Origin: Serratia proteamaculans
GTDB lineage: Bacteria > Pseudomonadota > Gammaproteobacteria > Enterobacterales > Enterobacteriaceae
Direction: 5' to 3'
DNA length: 64,000 nt
Assembly (NCBI RefSeq): GCF_013337185.1
Contig: NZ_SWDE01000001.1
Coordinates: forward strand, 1-64,000
The notes beneath the pieces are model-generated. The model was given only the letters and a program-made list of their open reading frames with translations, did no database searches and was not told the origin of the DNA. The stretch's first letter is position 1, and every line of letters starts with the position of its first letter. Below, in pieces: positions 15,967 through 25,280 of the stretch. The position numbers were made by a program, and so were the translations under genes.

Positions 15967-17385
15967 ATGACCAGATACGAGCAGCTTGCACAACAGATTC
16001 GTGAACAGATCCAGAACCGGGTATGGCGGGCGGGCGACAAGCTGCCGTCGCTGCGTGAGAGCGGTAAACGTGCCGGACTGAGCCTGATGACGGTGGTGCA
16101 GTCGTATCAATTGCTGGAGAGCCAGGGCTGGATCGTCGCACGGCCGCAATCCGGTTATTACGTGGCGGCGCGTCCACAGCCATTGCCGCAGCCGGCACAC
16201 GGCGCAAAGCTGTTGCTGAGTGAGCAGGTCGATATCAACACCTTTATTTTTGATGTGCTGCAGGCGTGCCAGGATCCGGAGATTGTGCCCTTTGGTTCGG
16301 CGTTTCCCGACGCTACCTTATTTGCTCAACCCAAGCTGGCGCGGGCGCTGAGCAGTGTGGCGCGCAAGTTTACGCCGCACAGCTCCCTGGCCAATCTGCC
16401 GCCCGGCAATGAAGCACTGCGCCGCCACATCGCCCAGCGGTATGCGCTGAGCGGTATGCAGGTGGCGCCGGACGAAATCGTGATTACCGCCGGGGCGATG
16501 GAGTCATTAAGCCTCAGTCTGCAGGCGGTGACCCAGCCGGGGGACTACGTGGCGATCGAATCGCCGGCGTTCTATGGTGCGTTGCAGGCACTGGAGCGGC
16601 TGCGTCTGAAGGCGGTGGCAATTGCCACTCACCCGCAGGACGGCATAGATCTGGATGCGCTCGAGCAGGCGCTGGAGCAGTACCCGATCAAGGCCTGCTG
16701 GCTGATGACTCACTTCCAGAACCCGCTGGGGGCCAGCCTGTCGGACGACAACAAGCAGCGGCTGGTGAGTTTACTGCGTGAGCGGCAGATTTCCCTGATT
16801 GAGGATGACGTTTACGGCGAGTTGTATTTCAGCGCCGAGCGGCCGCAGCCGGCCAAGGCGTGGGACAGCGACGGGCAAGTCCTGCATTGTTCGTCATTCT
16901 CCAAATGTCTGGCACCGGGTTTCCGCGTCGGTTGGGTGGCGGCGGGGCGATACGCGCAGCAGATCCAACGGCTGCAACTGATGAGTACCGTCTCGACCAG
17001 CGTGCCGACCCAGTTGGCGATTGCCGATTATCTGCTGCACGGCGGCTACGACACCCATCTGCGGCGTCTGCGCCGCTTGCTGGCGCAGCGCCAAAGCATG
17101 ATGCACCAGGCAATCGCACATCATTTTCCGCCGACCGTCAAAGTCAGCCAGCCGGACGGTGGCTACTTCCTGTGGCTGGAGCTGGATCCGGCGCTGTCGT
17201 CGATGGAGCTCTACCAGCGTGCACTGGCATTGGGGGTGAGTATCGCGCCGGGCCGCATGTTCACCACCGGCAACCACTTCAACCATTGCTTCCGCCTGAA
17301 CGCCTCTTTTGACTGGAGCGACAAGCACGAGGCGGCAATCAAAACCTTAGCCAAACTTATCCGGCAGCTCGAACCCGCAGGCTAA
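15967..17385 (+). CDS. MocR/PdxR-type GntR regulator with aminotransferase domain
   Basis: 472 residues. Residues 1-65 form a GntR winged helix (YEQLAQQIREQIQNRVWRAG, then DKLPSLRESGKRAGLSLMTV). The rest is a type I aminotransferase fold with the PLP lysine in SSFSKCLAPGFRVGW and the aspartate in IEDDVYGELYF. It resembles E. coli YdcR. Such proteins sense PLP or an amino-containing ligand and activate or repress neighbours. It is divergent from the oxidase genes and 150 bp upstream of a peptide ABC operon in the same direction, which is its most likely target. Confidence 0.9.
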   Translation: MTRYEQLAQQIREQIQNRVWRAGDKLPSLRESGKRAGLSLMTVVQSYQLLESQGWIVARPQSGYYVAARPQPLPQPAHGAKLLLSEQVDINTFIFDVLQACQDPEIVPFGSAFPDATLFAQPKLARALSSVARKFTPHSSLANLPPGNEALRRHIAQRYALSGMQVAPDEIVITAGAMESLSLSLQAVTQPGDYVAIESPAFYGALQALERLRLKAVAIATHPQDGIDLDALEQALEQYPIKACWLMTHFQNPLGASLSDDNKQRLVSLLRERQISLIEDDVYGELYFSAERPQPAKAWDSDGQVLHCSSFSKCLAPGFRVGWVAAGRYAQQIQRLQLMSTVSTSVPTQLAIADYLLHGGYDTHLRRLRRLLAQRQSMMHQAIAHHFPPTVKVSQPDGGYFLWLELDPALSSMELYQRALALGVSIAPGRMFTTGNHFNHCFRLNASFDWSDKHEAAIKTLAKLIRQLEPAG

Positions 17386-17538
17386 GCACCCTGGGTCGAT
17401 TGGTATCGCAATAGAAAAATTCATAATGCTTTTTCCGGCAAAGGAATGCCGGTTTCGTTGTTAGACAGCCCTCCGGCCGCCCATTACTCTTCGATAAATT
17501 TTGTCACATTTTATCAACGGGTAGACAAGGGGCAGTGG

Positions 17539-19227
17539 GTGAGCAAAATAAAAAATAATATAAACAAACTGTTGCAAAAACGACTGGTGCCCTTGGCGCT
17601 GGCCAGTGCGATAGGCATTTCATTGGGTGCGCAGGCGGAAACGCTGACGGAAGGGATCACTCCGGCCACCGATGCCAGCCTGGTACCCAGCGCCGCCAAG
17701 CTGCGTAAAGACACCGTGGTGGCCGGTATACTTGAACCACAGGGCAACTTTAACCCTTATCTGTTCACCAACGGCTGGGATGAGAACGTCACCGACGTGA
17801 TTTTTACCCGGCTCATTGGCCTGGACAGTGCAGGTAAACCGGTGGCGCGATTGGCTGAATCCTGGCAGGTCAGCCCGGATAACCGGGTGTATACCATCAA
17901 ACTGCGGCCCAATCTGCTCTACAGCGACGGTTCGCCGATCAAAGCCGAAGACATCGCTTTTACGCTGACGCTGCTGCATGACCCGGCCTATGACGGTGAA
18001 ACCGACATTACCCCGGCGCATATTCAGGGCGGCGCGGAATACAAAAACGGCACCGCCCCCAGCGTCAGCGGGCTGAAGGTGATTGACGATCGCACCATTG
18101 AGATCACCACCACCCAGCCGGGTGCGACCACGCTGCAATTGATCGGCGGGCCGGTGTTGTCGAAAGCCTATTACGCCAAGGATTATCAACGCGGCAAGCT
18201 GGAAAGTGTGCGCGCGCTGAATGGCAAGCCGTTGGGCAACGGCCCTTATATTTACGACAAATATATTCCGGGGCAGGAGATCCGCTTCCACGCCAACCCG
18301 AACTTCTATCTCGGCCAGCCGGCGGTGGCGCGCTTTATTTACCGCGTGACCAACCCGGCCACCAACTTCCAGCTGTTCCAGACCGGTGAAACCGACTACG
18401 ACGCCTTTACCGCCAAGCCCGATGATATTGAGCAGTTGAAGCTGTTGGGCTTTGCCAATATTAACCTGTACAGCTCCAGCGACTACAGCCGGGTGGATTT
18501 CAACCTTAAGCGTCCGGCGTTGCAGGACGCGCGTGTTCGTCAGGCCCTGATCTACGGCCTGGATCGTCAAAAGCTGATCACCGTGGTGTATCAGGGATAC
18601 GGTACGGTGGCCAACCAGCCCATCTCTCCCGTTTCCTGGGCCTATGATCCGCAAGGCATCAATCCTTACGCCTACGACGTCAATAAAGCGAAACAATTGC
18701 TCGATCAGGCCGGGTGGAAACCGGGTGCAGACGACATTCGCCAGAAAGACGGCAAGAAGCTGGAGCTGACGCTGCTGGTGACCAAAAAGCTGCTTAACGA
18801 TGCGCTGGTGCCGATCGCCAAAGACAACTATCGGCAGATAGGCGTGCTGCTGAAGCCGCAGGTGTTGGATTTCAATGCGTTGCTGGCACAGCGCAAGGCC
18901 GGGAATTACGACCTGGCGTCGCTCAGCACCAGCGGGTTGAATGACCCGCATGACGGGGTGCGTGATTTCATCAGTCAGATGAGTGAAACCGGCTATCACA
19001 ACCCGCAGGCAGACAAGCTGATTGCTCAGGCTAACGCCACGCTGGATATCGGGCAGCGCAAGCCTCTGTATCACCAGCTGTATCAGGTGCTGGCGGAAGA
19101 CCCACCGGTGATCCTGCTGGGTAACCGCAAGATCCTCAGTGCCAGCAGCGCCCGCGTCACCGGCTTTAAACCGGATGTCTACAATGGCCTGACCGGCAGC
19201 CTGCCGGACGTCAAACTGGCTCAGTAA
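17539..19227 (+). CDS. ABC transporter periplasmic substrate-binding protein (peptide/nickel family)
   Basis: 562 residues from a GTG at 17539. This start places a proper signal peptide at the N-terminus (MSKIKNNINKLLQKRLVPLA, cleaved near AQA) after an AAGGGG site; the longer frame from 17446 does not. The mature part is an SBP_bac_5 protein with SWQVSPDNRVYTIKLR, DVNKAKQLLDQAGWKPG and the usual SDGSPIKAEDIAF motif. It delivers a peptide-like ligand to the permease encoded by the next four genes. Substrate unknown. Confidence 0.88.
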   Translation: MSKIKNNINKLLQKRLVPLALASAIGISLGAQAETLTEGITPATDASLVPSAAKLRKDTVVAGILEPQGNFNPYLFTNGWDENVTDVIFTRLIGLDSAGKPVARLAESWQVSPDNRVYTIKLRPNLLYSDGSPIKAEDIAFTLTLLHDPAYDGETDITPAHIQGGAEYKNGTAPSVSGLKVIDDRTIEITTTQPGATTLQLIGGPVLSKAYYAKDYQRGKLESVRALNGKPLGNGPYIYDKYIPGQEIRFHANPNFYLGQPAVARFIYRVTNPATNFQLFQTGETDYDAFTAKPDDIEQLKLLGFANINLYSSSDYSRVDFNLKRPALQDARVRQALIYGLDRQKLITVVYQGYGTVANQPISPVSWAYDPQGINPYAYDVNKAKQLLDQAGWKPGADDIRQKDGKKLELTLLVTKKLLNDALVPIAKDNYRQIGVLLKPQVLDFNALLAQRKAGNYDLASLSTSGLNDPHDGVRDFISQMSETGYHNPQADKLIAQANATLDIGQRKPLYHQLYQVLAEDPPVILLGNRKILSASSARVTGFKPDVYNGLTGSLPDVKLAQ

Positions 19228-19275
19228 CGGCAAGGTACCGCCGCGTTCCTCCGCGCGGCGGTAATGGAAAACACC

Positions 19276-20232
19276 ATGAGAAATTTTATCCTGCGCCGCC
19301 TGCTGCAAACCCTGCCTATGCTGCTGCTGGCATCACTGCTGATTTTCTTTATCTTCGCGCTGACGCCCGGCGATTTTATTGACGGCAACATTAACCTGAC
19401 GCCACAACGCGCCGCCGAATTACGCGCGCTGTACGGGCTGGACCAGCCGCTGTTGATCCGCTACTGGCACTGGCTCGGTCAGTTACTGCAAGGCAATCTC
19501 GGCTTTTCGCTGCAGTACCAAATCCCGGTCAGCACCTTGTTGAACCAGTACATCTGGAACTCGTTCCTGCTGGCTTCGGTCGCCCTGGTGTTGTACTGGG
19601 GCATCGCGCTGGCGGTGGGCGTGGCGTCGGCGATGAAACCCTATTCGCTGTTCGACCATTTGGTCACCGTAGCGGTGTTCGGCGCCATGTCATTTCCGAC
19701 CTTTTTCCTTTGTCTGCTGCTGATCAAATGGTTCGCCGTCGATCTGCACTGGCTGCCCGCGGGCGGCATGTTGCGCACCGGTAGCGAAACGACCGGGCTG
19801 GCCTGGGTGGCGGAAGTGGCGGCGCACCTGCTGTTGCCGGTGCTGGCGCTGGTGATGCTGCAGGCCGGTACTCTGACGCGCTATTTCCGTGCCAGCATGC
19901 TGGATGTGATCCGTATGGACTACATCCGCACCGCTCGCGCCAAAGGCCTGAAGGAGAAAACGGTGATCGTCAAACACGCGCTGCGTAATGCCTTGCTGCC
20001 GATCATCACGCTGCTGGGGTTTGAATTACCGGCGCTGTTTTCCGGCGCGCTGATCACCGAAAAAATCTTCAACTGGCCAGGGGCGGGGCACATCCACATC
20101 GACTCGCTGGCCGCCCGTGACTATCCGGTGCTGATGGGCTTCACGCTGTTTCTGGCGGTGCTGACCATTTTGGGCAATCTGCTGGCGGACATTTTGTACG
20201 CCTATGCCGACCCACGAATTCGTTTGAGGTGA
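19276..20232 (+). CDS. ABC transporter permease (DppB/OppB family)
   Basis: 318 residues. The ATG at 19276 has GGA eight bases upstream; another ATG at 19264 would add four residues. The N-terminus MRNFILRRLLQTLPMLLLAS is the classical DppB opening, with six membrane helices and the ATPase-contact loop DYIRTARAKGLKEKTV. It overlaps the following permease gene. Part of an inner-membrane peptide or nickel-type importer. Confidence 0.9.
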   Translation: MRNFILRRLLQTLPMLLLASLLIFFIFALTPGDFIDGNINLTPQRAAELRALYGLDQPLLIRYWHWLGQLLQGNLGFSLQYQIPVSTLLNQYIWNSFLLASVALVLYWGIALAVGVASAMKPYSLFDHLVTVAVFGAMSFPTFFLCLLLIKWFAVDLHWLPAGGMLRTGSETTGLAWVAEVAAHLLLPVLALVMLQAGTLTRYFRASMLDVIRMDYIRTARAKGLKEKTVIVKHALRNALLPIITLLGFELPALFSGALITEKIFNWPGAGHIHIDSLAARDYPVLMGFTLFLAVLTILGNLLADILYAYADPRIRLR

Positions 20233-20234
20233 AG

Positions 20235-21185
20235 ATGTTGGCAACGCTGTTTTTTGGACGCCGTCGCCGCTGGCGGCAGGCGCAACTTCCGGCGCTGGCG
20301 CAACTGTCGCCACCCCCGACCGCTCAGGCCTGGCAGCGGCTGCGGCGTCACCGGCTGGCGATGGCCTCGCTGCTGTTGCTGCTGATACTGGCGGTGCTGT
20401 GCCTCTTCGGGCCGATACTGTCGCCCTGGCAGGACGATGCCGGTGATGCGCTGAACATCAACCAGGCGCCCAATGCGGCACACTGGCTCGGCACCGATTT
20501 TCTCGGTCGCGATATTTATACCCGCCTGCTGCTGGCGGGGCGTATCTCGCTGACCATCGGCCTGGTGTCGATGCTGTTGTCCGTCACGCTCGGTTACCTG
20601 CTGGGGGCGCTGTCCGGCTATCTGGGCGGTATGGTGGACAAGCTGATTATGCGCTTTGCCGATCTGCTGATGACCATCCCCAGCCTGCCACTGCTGATCA
20701 TTATGGGCGCGATGCTGTCCGAGCTGGACGTCTCGCCGGACTACCGTATCTACATGGTGATGATCATGCTCAGCCTGCTGGGCTGGCCCTCACTGGCGCG
20801 GCTGGTGCGCGGTCAGATCCTTTCGCTGCGCGAACGCGATTTTATGCTGGCGACCGAAGTGCTCGGGCTGTCCACCCGGCGGCGTTTGTTTGGCCATCTG
20901 TTGCCGAACACCATTCCCATCCTGGTGGTAGTGGCGACCATGGGCGTTGCCAACGCCATTCTCAGTGAGTCGGCACTCAGCTACCTGGGGCTGGGCGTGG
21001 TACCGCCGACGCCGTCGTGGGGCAACATGATGGATGCCGCCAACAGTCTGATCGATTTTCAACGTCGCCCCTGGTTATGGATGCCACCGGGTCTGGCGAT
21101 TTTTATCACCGTAGTAGCGATTAATATTCTGGGTGACGGCCTGCGGGACGCGCTCGATCCGAAAATGAACGGAGCAAGACCATGA
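20235..21185 (+). CDS. ABC transporter permease (DppC/OppC family)
   Basis: 316 residues from the ATG at 20235, which has GAGG correctly spaced; a GTG at 20229 is possible. An unusually long basic N-terminus (FGRRRRWRQAQ) precedes the family start RLRRHRLAMASLLLLL. LGTDFLGRDIYTRLLLAGRI is the DppC hallmark, and RERDFMLATEVLGLS is the ATPase-contact loop. It forms the second half of the channel with the preceding gene. Confidence 0.9.
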   Translation: MLATLFFGRRRRWRQAQLPALAQLSPPPTAQAWQRLRRHRLAMASLLLLLILAVLCLFGPILSPWQDDAGDALNINQAPNAAHWLGTDFLGRDIYTRLLLAGRISLTIGLVSMLLSVTLGYLLGALSGYLGGMVDKLIMRFADLLMTIPSLPLLIIMGAMLSELDVSPDYRIYMVMIMLSLLGWPSLARLVRGQILSLRERDFMLATEVLGLSTRRRLFGHLLPNTIPILVVVATMGVANAILSESALSYLGLGVVPPTPSWGNMMDAANSLIDFQRRPWLWMPPGLAIFITVVAINILGDGLRDALDPKMNGARP

Positions 21186-22168
21186 GCCGACCCCTGCTGG
21201 CTTTTAATCAACTGTCGGTGGCCTTCAATGGCGAACAGGGCCGGGTGCAGGCGGTGCAGCAACTGAGTTTTGAACTGCATGCCGGGCAGACGCTGGGGGT
21301 GGTCGGCGAATCCGGCTGTGGTAAAAGCGTCACCGCCATGGCATTGATGGGGCTGTTGCCGCAGCCGCTGGCGCAAATTGACGGCGGCGAAATCCATTTC
21401 GACGGGCAAGATTTATTGAAGCTGCGGCCGCAGCAGATGGCCGATCTGCGCGGTAACCGGTTGGCGATGATTTTTCAGGAGCCGATGAGCGCCCTGAACC
21501 CGGTGCTGACCATTGGCGAACAGCTGGTGGAACCGCTGATCCGTCATCGCGGCACTTCGCCGAAGGCGGCCTGGCGCGAGGCGACGGCGCTGATTACCGA
21601 GGTCGGGCTGGCGCGTGCGGAGCAGTTGATGACCAGCTACCCGCACCAGCTTTCCGGCGGCATGTTGCAGCGCATTATGATTGGCATGGCCATCAGCTGC
21701 CGTCCGGCACTGTTGATAGCCGATGAGCCGACCACTGCGCTGGATGTCACCGTACAGGCGCAGATCCTGGCACTGCTGCGTGAACAGACCCGCAAAAATA
21801 ATATGGCGATGATGCTGATCACCCACGACCTTGGCGTGATTGCCCAGATGGCCGACCGGTTGGTGGTGATGTACGCCGGACGGATAGTCGAACAGGGGGC
21901 AACGCGTGAAGTGCTGGCTAACCCGCTGCACCCCTATACTCAGGGGCTGATGGCTTCGCGGCCGGTGGCCGGGCAGCGGCGGCGCAGGTTGTATTCGATC
22001 CCCGGTCAGGTCCCTGATTTGGCTAAACTGCCCGAGCATTGCGCCTTTGCCGATCGTTGCGCTCAGGCCAGTGCGCGCTGTCGCGACGGCATTCCACCCA
22101 TGTATGGCCCATTGCAGCGTCAGTCTGCCTGTTTTCTGAATGCGGGAGGGCGTGTTGATGTCGGCTGA
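21182..22168 (+). CDS. ABC transporter ATPase (DppD/OppD family)
   Basis: 328 residues. Walker A GESGCGKS, signature LSGGMLQR, Walker B LLIADEPTTALD and the C-terminal cysteine cluster CAFADRC/CLNAG of the oligopeptide subfamily are present. It starts within the stop of the permease gene (ATGA) and overlaps the next ATPase by 11 bases. It powers the importer as a pair with the next gene. Confidence 0.92.
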   Translation: MSRPLLAFNQLSVAFNGEQGRVQAVQQLSFELHAGQTLGVVGESGCGKSVTAMALMGLLPQPLAQIDGGEIHFDGQDLLKLRPQQMADLRGNRLAMIFQEPMSALNPVLTIGEQLVEPLIRHRGTSPKAAWREATALITEVGLARAEQLMTSYPHQLSGGMLQRIMIGMAISCRPALLIADEPTTALDVTVQAQILALLREQTRKNNMAMMLITHDLGVIAQMADRLVVMYAGRIVEQGATREVLANPLHPYTQGLMASRPVAGQRRRRLYSIPGQVPDLAKLPEHCAFADRCAQASARCRDGIPPMYGPLQRQSACFLNAGGRVDVG

Positions 22169-23126
22169 GTGGTTAGTGGAAGTCAAAGGTTTGAAGAAGC
22201 ATTTTCCGCTGCGTGAAGGCCTGTTCGGCCGCACTAGCGGGCAGCTGCAGGCGGTGGATGACGTCAGTTTCGGTATTCGAAAAGGCACGATTTTCGGCCT
22301 GGTGGGCGAGTCCGGCAGTGGGAAAACCACCGTGGGGCGCACGCTGCTGGGGCTGCATGACAAAACCGCCGGTGAGGTGCTGTTCAAGGGGCAGGCGCTG
22401 GATGCGCTCAGCCCACGACGGCTGCGTGAGATGCGCCCGAAGATGCAGTTGGTGTTTCAGGACCCTTACAGTTCGCTGAACCCCAGGATGCGCATAGGCG
22501 ATGCGATTGGTGAAGCCCTGTTGCAACATGGGCTGGCGCAGAAAAACGAGCTGCGCGATCGGGTGATCGACACCATGGAGATCTGCGGGCTGTCAGCGCA
22601 GCATTACGGACGCTTTCCGCATGAGTTTTCTGGTGGCCAGCGACAGCGCATCGGTATTGCCCGCGCGCTGATCTTGCAACCGGAATTTATCGTCGCCGAT
22701 GAGCCGATTTCGGCGCTCGACGTCTCAATCCAGGCGCAGATCATCAACCTGTTTTCCGATCTTCAGGAGCAGCAGGGAGTGACCTTCCTGTTTATTTCGC
22801 ACGATCTCGGGGTGGTGGAACACCTGTGTCAGGACGTGGCGGTGATGTATCTCGGCCAGATTGTCGAGAGTGCAGACCGCGACAGCCTGTTTGCTCAACC
22901 GCGCCATCCCTATACCCAGGCGTTGCTGGCGGCGGTGCCCAGTCTGGATCCGCAGCGCCAGCCGCTGGCGATGGCGCGGGGTGAGCTGCCTAACCCGGCG
23001 CAACCGCCGCACGGCTGTCGCTTTCACACCCGTTGTCCGCAGGCCACCGCACAGTGCCGGGAACAGGCCCCGGCATTACGTACGGTGGCCGCAGGGCATC
23101 GGGTGGCCTGCCATTATGCCGAGTAA
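22158..23126 (+). CDS. ABC transporter ATPase (DppF/OppF family)
   Basis: 322 residues from the ATG at 22158 (GGAGGG upstream); the longer frame from 22140 is less likely. Walker A GESGSGKTT, signature FSGGQRQR, Walker B FIVADEPISALD, and the C-terminal CRFHTRCPQA cysteine motif. It ends the five-gene transporter operon; the convergent hydrolase gene begins one base after its stop, and no clear terminator separates them. Confidence 0.92.
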   Translation: MSAEWLVEVKGLKKHFPLREGLFGRTSGQLQAVDDVSFGIRKGTIFGLVGESGSGKTTVGRTLLGLHDKTAGEVLFKGQALDALSPRRLREMRPKMQLVFQDPYSSLNPRMRIGDAIGEALLQHGLAQKNELRDRVIDTMEICGLSAQHYGRFPHEFSGGQRQRIGIARALILQPEFIVADEPISALDVSIQAQIINLFSDLQEQQGVTFLFISHDLGVVEHLCQDVAVMYLGQIVESADRDSLFAQPRHPYTQALLAAVPSLDPQRQPLAMARGELPNPAQPPHGCRFHTRCPQATAQCREQAPALRTVAAGHRVACHYAE

Positions 23127-23127
23127 C

Positions 23128-24105
23128 CTAGGCCAGATAATGCTTCAGCGCTCGTCCGGCCTGATGGATGGCGGAATGTACCGCCGGCACATGGGCGATA
23201 GGGTTTAGCAGACCGTAATCGTGGATCAGTCCATTGTAGCGGGTGGAAGTGACCTCTACCCCGGCGGCATTCAGCAGCCGGGCGTAGGCCTCGCCCTCGT
23301 CACGTAGTACGTCCAGTTCGGCGGTCTGCACCAGTGCCGGCGGCAGGCCTTTAAGCTGTTCCAGCGTGGCATTGAGCGGCGAAGCGTAAATCTCCTTACG
23401 CTGCGCTTTATCGGTAGTGTAGTTGTCCCAGAACCACTTCATCATGTTGCGGGTCAGGAAGTGGCCTTCGGCGAACTGGTGATAAGAGTCGGTATCAAAG
23501 CTGGCGTGCGTTACCGGCCACAACAGGATCTGCGTGCGCAGCGCCGGGGTGCCTTTCTCTTTGGCCATCAGGCTGACCACCGCCGCCATATTACCGCCGA
23601 CGCTGTTGCCGACCACCGCGAGCCGCGAACCGTCAACGTTGATTTTCTCGCCGTATTCGGCCACCCATTCGGTGGCGGCATAGGCCTGATTGATGGCGGT
23701 CGGGTAATGGGCCTCCGGTGACGGGGTATAGTTGACGAACACCGCTGCCGCCCCTGAGCTGTAAACCAAATCACGCACCAGCCGCTCATGGGTAGGGAAG
23801 TCGCCCAGCACCCAGCCGCCGCCGTGGAAGAACATAAATACCGGCAGTGCTTCCTTGACCTTGGCCGGTCGCACAATGTGCAGCAGGATATCCTGCCCCT
23901 CGACATGAATGGTTTTCTCGCTGATTTCGACCTCGTGCAGCGGCACTTCGACGCTACGCTGCGCGCCCTCCAGCACTTTGCGCGCCTCTTTCGGTTTCAT
24001 CTGTTCCATCGGCTTGCCGTCACCGGCATTCAACGCATCCAGAAAGGTACGGATATCGTGCTGAGCGGCGGGTTGGGTGGGATCTACAGTTTTCTTGGAC
24101 ATCAT
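23128..24105 (-). CDS. Alpha/beta hydrolase, hormone-sensitive lipase (HSL/Aes) family
   Basis: 325 residues. The oxyanion motif FFHGGGW (about 93-99) and the nucleophile elbow VVGNSVGGN (about 164-172; usually GDSAGGN) define the HSL group; DVLRDEGEAY and IHDYGLL supply the aspartate and histidine. It has no signal peptide. It is probably a cytoplasmic carboxylesterase of unknown substrate. It is divergent from the asparaginase gene, so the two share an upstream region, but the palindromic operator lies 150 bp from its start and may not control it. Confidence 0.87.
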   Translation of the reverse strand: MMSKKTVDPTQPAAQHDIRTFLDALNAGDGKPMEQMKPKEARKVLEGAQRSVEVPLHEVEISEKTIHVEGQDILLHIVRPAKVKEALPVFMFFHGGGWVLGDFPTHERLVRDLVYSSGAAAVFVNYTPSPEAHYPTAINQAYAATEWVAEYGEKINVDGSRLAVVGNSVGGNMAAVVSLMAKEKGTPALRTQILLWPVTHASFDTDSYHQFAEGHFLTRNMMKWFWDNYTTDKAQRKEIYASPLNATLEQLKGLPPALVQTAELDVLRDEGEAYARLLNAAGVEVTSTRYNGLIHDYGLLNPIAHVPAVHSAIHQAGRALKHYLA

Positions 24106-24219
24106 GGCTCCTCAAGCGTTTTTCGGTCGAGATCACAGTGTAGTTGAATGATGCACGTTTGCTGGCCCGACAGCACGTTGAGAAAAGGCGTGCCAAGCCA
24201 CGCTTTCGGCCGCCTGAGT

Positions 24220-24248
24220 TTGACTTTTCTACGGGGTGAAGATACTTT
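24220..24248 (+). promoter_or_regulatory. Candidate promoter of the asparaginase gene
   Basis: TTGACT (24220-24225), 17 bp, TACTTT (24243-24248). It lies just upstream of the palindromic operator at 24256, so a bound repressor would block it. Confidence 0.4.
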
Positions 24249-24255
24249 TTAAACA

Positions 24256-24279
24256 CCAATGGCACACGTGTTCCATTGG
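24256..24279. promoter_or_regulatory. LacI-type operator before the asparaginase gene
   Basis: A 24-bp palindrome with one mismatch pair, centre ACACGTGT; its inner part is TGGCACACGTGTTCCA. The same core with one base changed recurs at 32100-32117 before the sugar ABC operon. A CG-centred palindrome of this kind is typical of LacI-family regulators, one of which (25281-26273) is encoded between the two sites. Confidence 0.75.
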
Positions 24280-24344
24280 CGTCGATCACCGGATAACCCG
24301 GTGCCTCTTTTGGGCGCTAAACGCCGTGCGGGAAACAGAACCCT

Positions 24345-25271
24345 ATGATTGTGATTGCAAACTCTGAAGGACATCCGGGCATCGGTCTGTCGGCCGAACG
24401 GCTGCAGCAGGGGCACAACGGCCTGCGGGCTATCGTTGACGGCATCAAGCTGGTGGAGTTGGATCCGAGCGTGCGCACCGTGGGCTATGGCGGCTGGCCC
24501 AACGTGTTGGGTGAGATGGAGCTGGATGCTTCGGTGATGGACGGTGACAGCTTGCGCACCGGCGCAGTAGGGGCATTGCAAGGCTATTTGCATCCGGTGG
24601 AGGTGGCGTACCGGGTAATGGAAGACCTTAACCACGAGATCCTGGTCGGTGCCGGGGCGGCACGTTTTGCTGCCGAAATTGGCGCACTGGCCGGTGACAA
24701 TCTGATTGCCGACTCCAAACGCGTCTGGTGGGAAAAGCTGGAGCAGGCGATGAGTGCCGAACAGCGCCGTGACTGGCCGAATATTCCGTTGGCCGGGCTG
24801 TCGAACAACGCCACCGATCCGGAGCGAGTGCGCGATACCACGGTATTTTTAGCGCAGGATGGTGGAGGGACCCTCAGTGCCGCTACCTCGACCTCGGGCT
24901 GGGCGTGGAAATACCCGGGAAGATTGGGAGACAGCCCGATCATCGGCAGCGGCTCCTATGCCGACAGCCGCTATGGAGCCTGTGCCTGCACTCACACCGG
25001 GGAAATGACCATCCGCTGCGGTACCAGCCGCGCCGTGGTGTTGTACATGAAGATGGGCATGACGCTGGATCAGGCAGTGTATGAAGCGATAGAGGATTTG
25101 AACTACCTGAAGGACGGTTATACCGAAGGGGTGACCATCCATGCCGTCGATAAACAGGGCAACCACAAGGTGGTCAGCCTTAATTGCCCCGGCCCGATCC
25201 AATACTGGCTGTGGCAAACCGGCATGGAGGCACCGGAATTACGCGATGCCGAGATGATTACTACCCGCTGA
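24345..25271 (+). CDS. Glycosylasparaginase / N4-(beta-N-acetylglucosaminyl)-asparaginase-like Ntn hydrolase
   Basis: 308 residues. The fold is recognised from TVGYGGWPN (45-53), MELDASVMDGDSLRTGAVG (58-76) and the cleavage region: Asp164-Thr165 begin the mature beta chain, followed by TSTSGWAWKYPGRLGDSPII (181-200) with the substrate-binding arginine and aspartate, then GSGSYAD. These enzymes cut themselves before the threonine and hydrolyse the sugar-asparagine bond or isoaspartyl peptides. No signal peptide, so the substrate must be imported. The same operator stands before this gene and before a carbohydrate ABC operon with an aminopeptidase, suggesting joint use on glyco-asparagine or glycopeptides. 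Isoaspartyl peptidase is the main alternative. Confidence 0.85.
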   Translation: MIVIANSEGHPGIGLSAERLQQGHNGLRAIVDGIKLVELDPSVRTVGYGGWPNVLGEMELDASVMDGDSLRTGAVGALQGYLHPVEVAYRVMEDLNHEILVGAGAARFAAEIGALAGDNLIADSKRVWWEKLEQAMSAEQRRDWPNIPLAGLSNNATDPERVRDTTVFLAQDGGGTLSAATSTSGWAWKYPGRLGDSPIIGSGSYADSRYGACACTHTGEMTIRCGTSRAVVLYMKMGMTLDQAVYEAIEDLNYLKDGYTEGVTIHAVDKQGNHKVVSLNCPGPIQYWLWQTGMEAPELRDAEMITTR

Positions 25272-25280
25272 AAGATAGGG

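Noticed and set aside
17620-19308. 562-codon minus-strand frame opposite the peptide-binding protein gene
   Set aside because: Shadow of a well-supported gene; composition typical of antisense reading in high-GC third positions.
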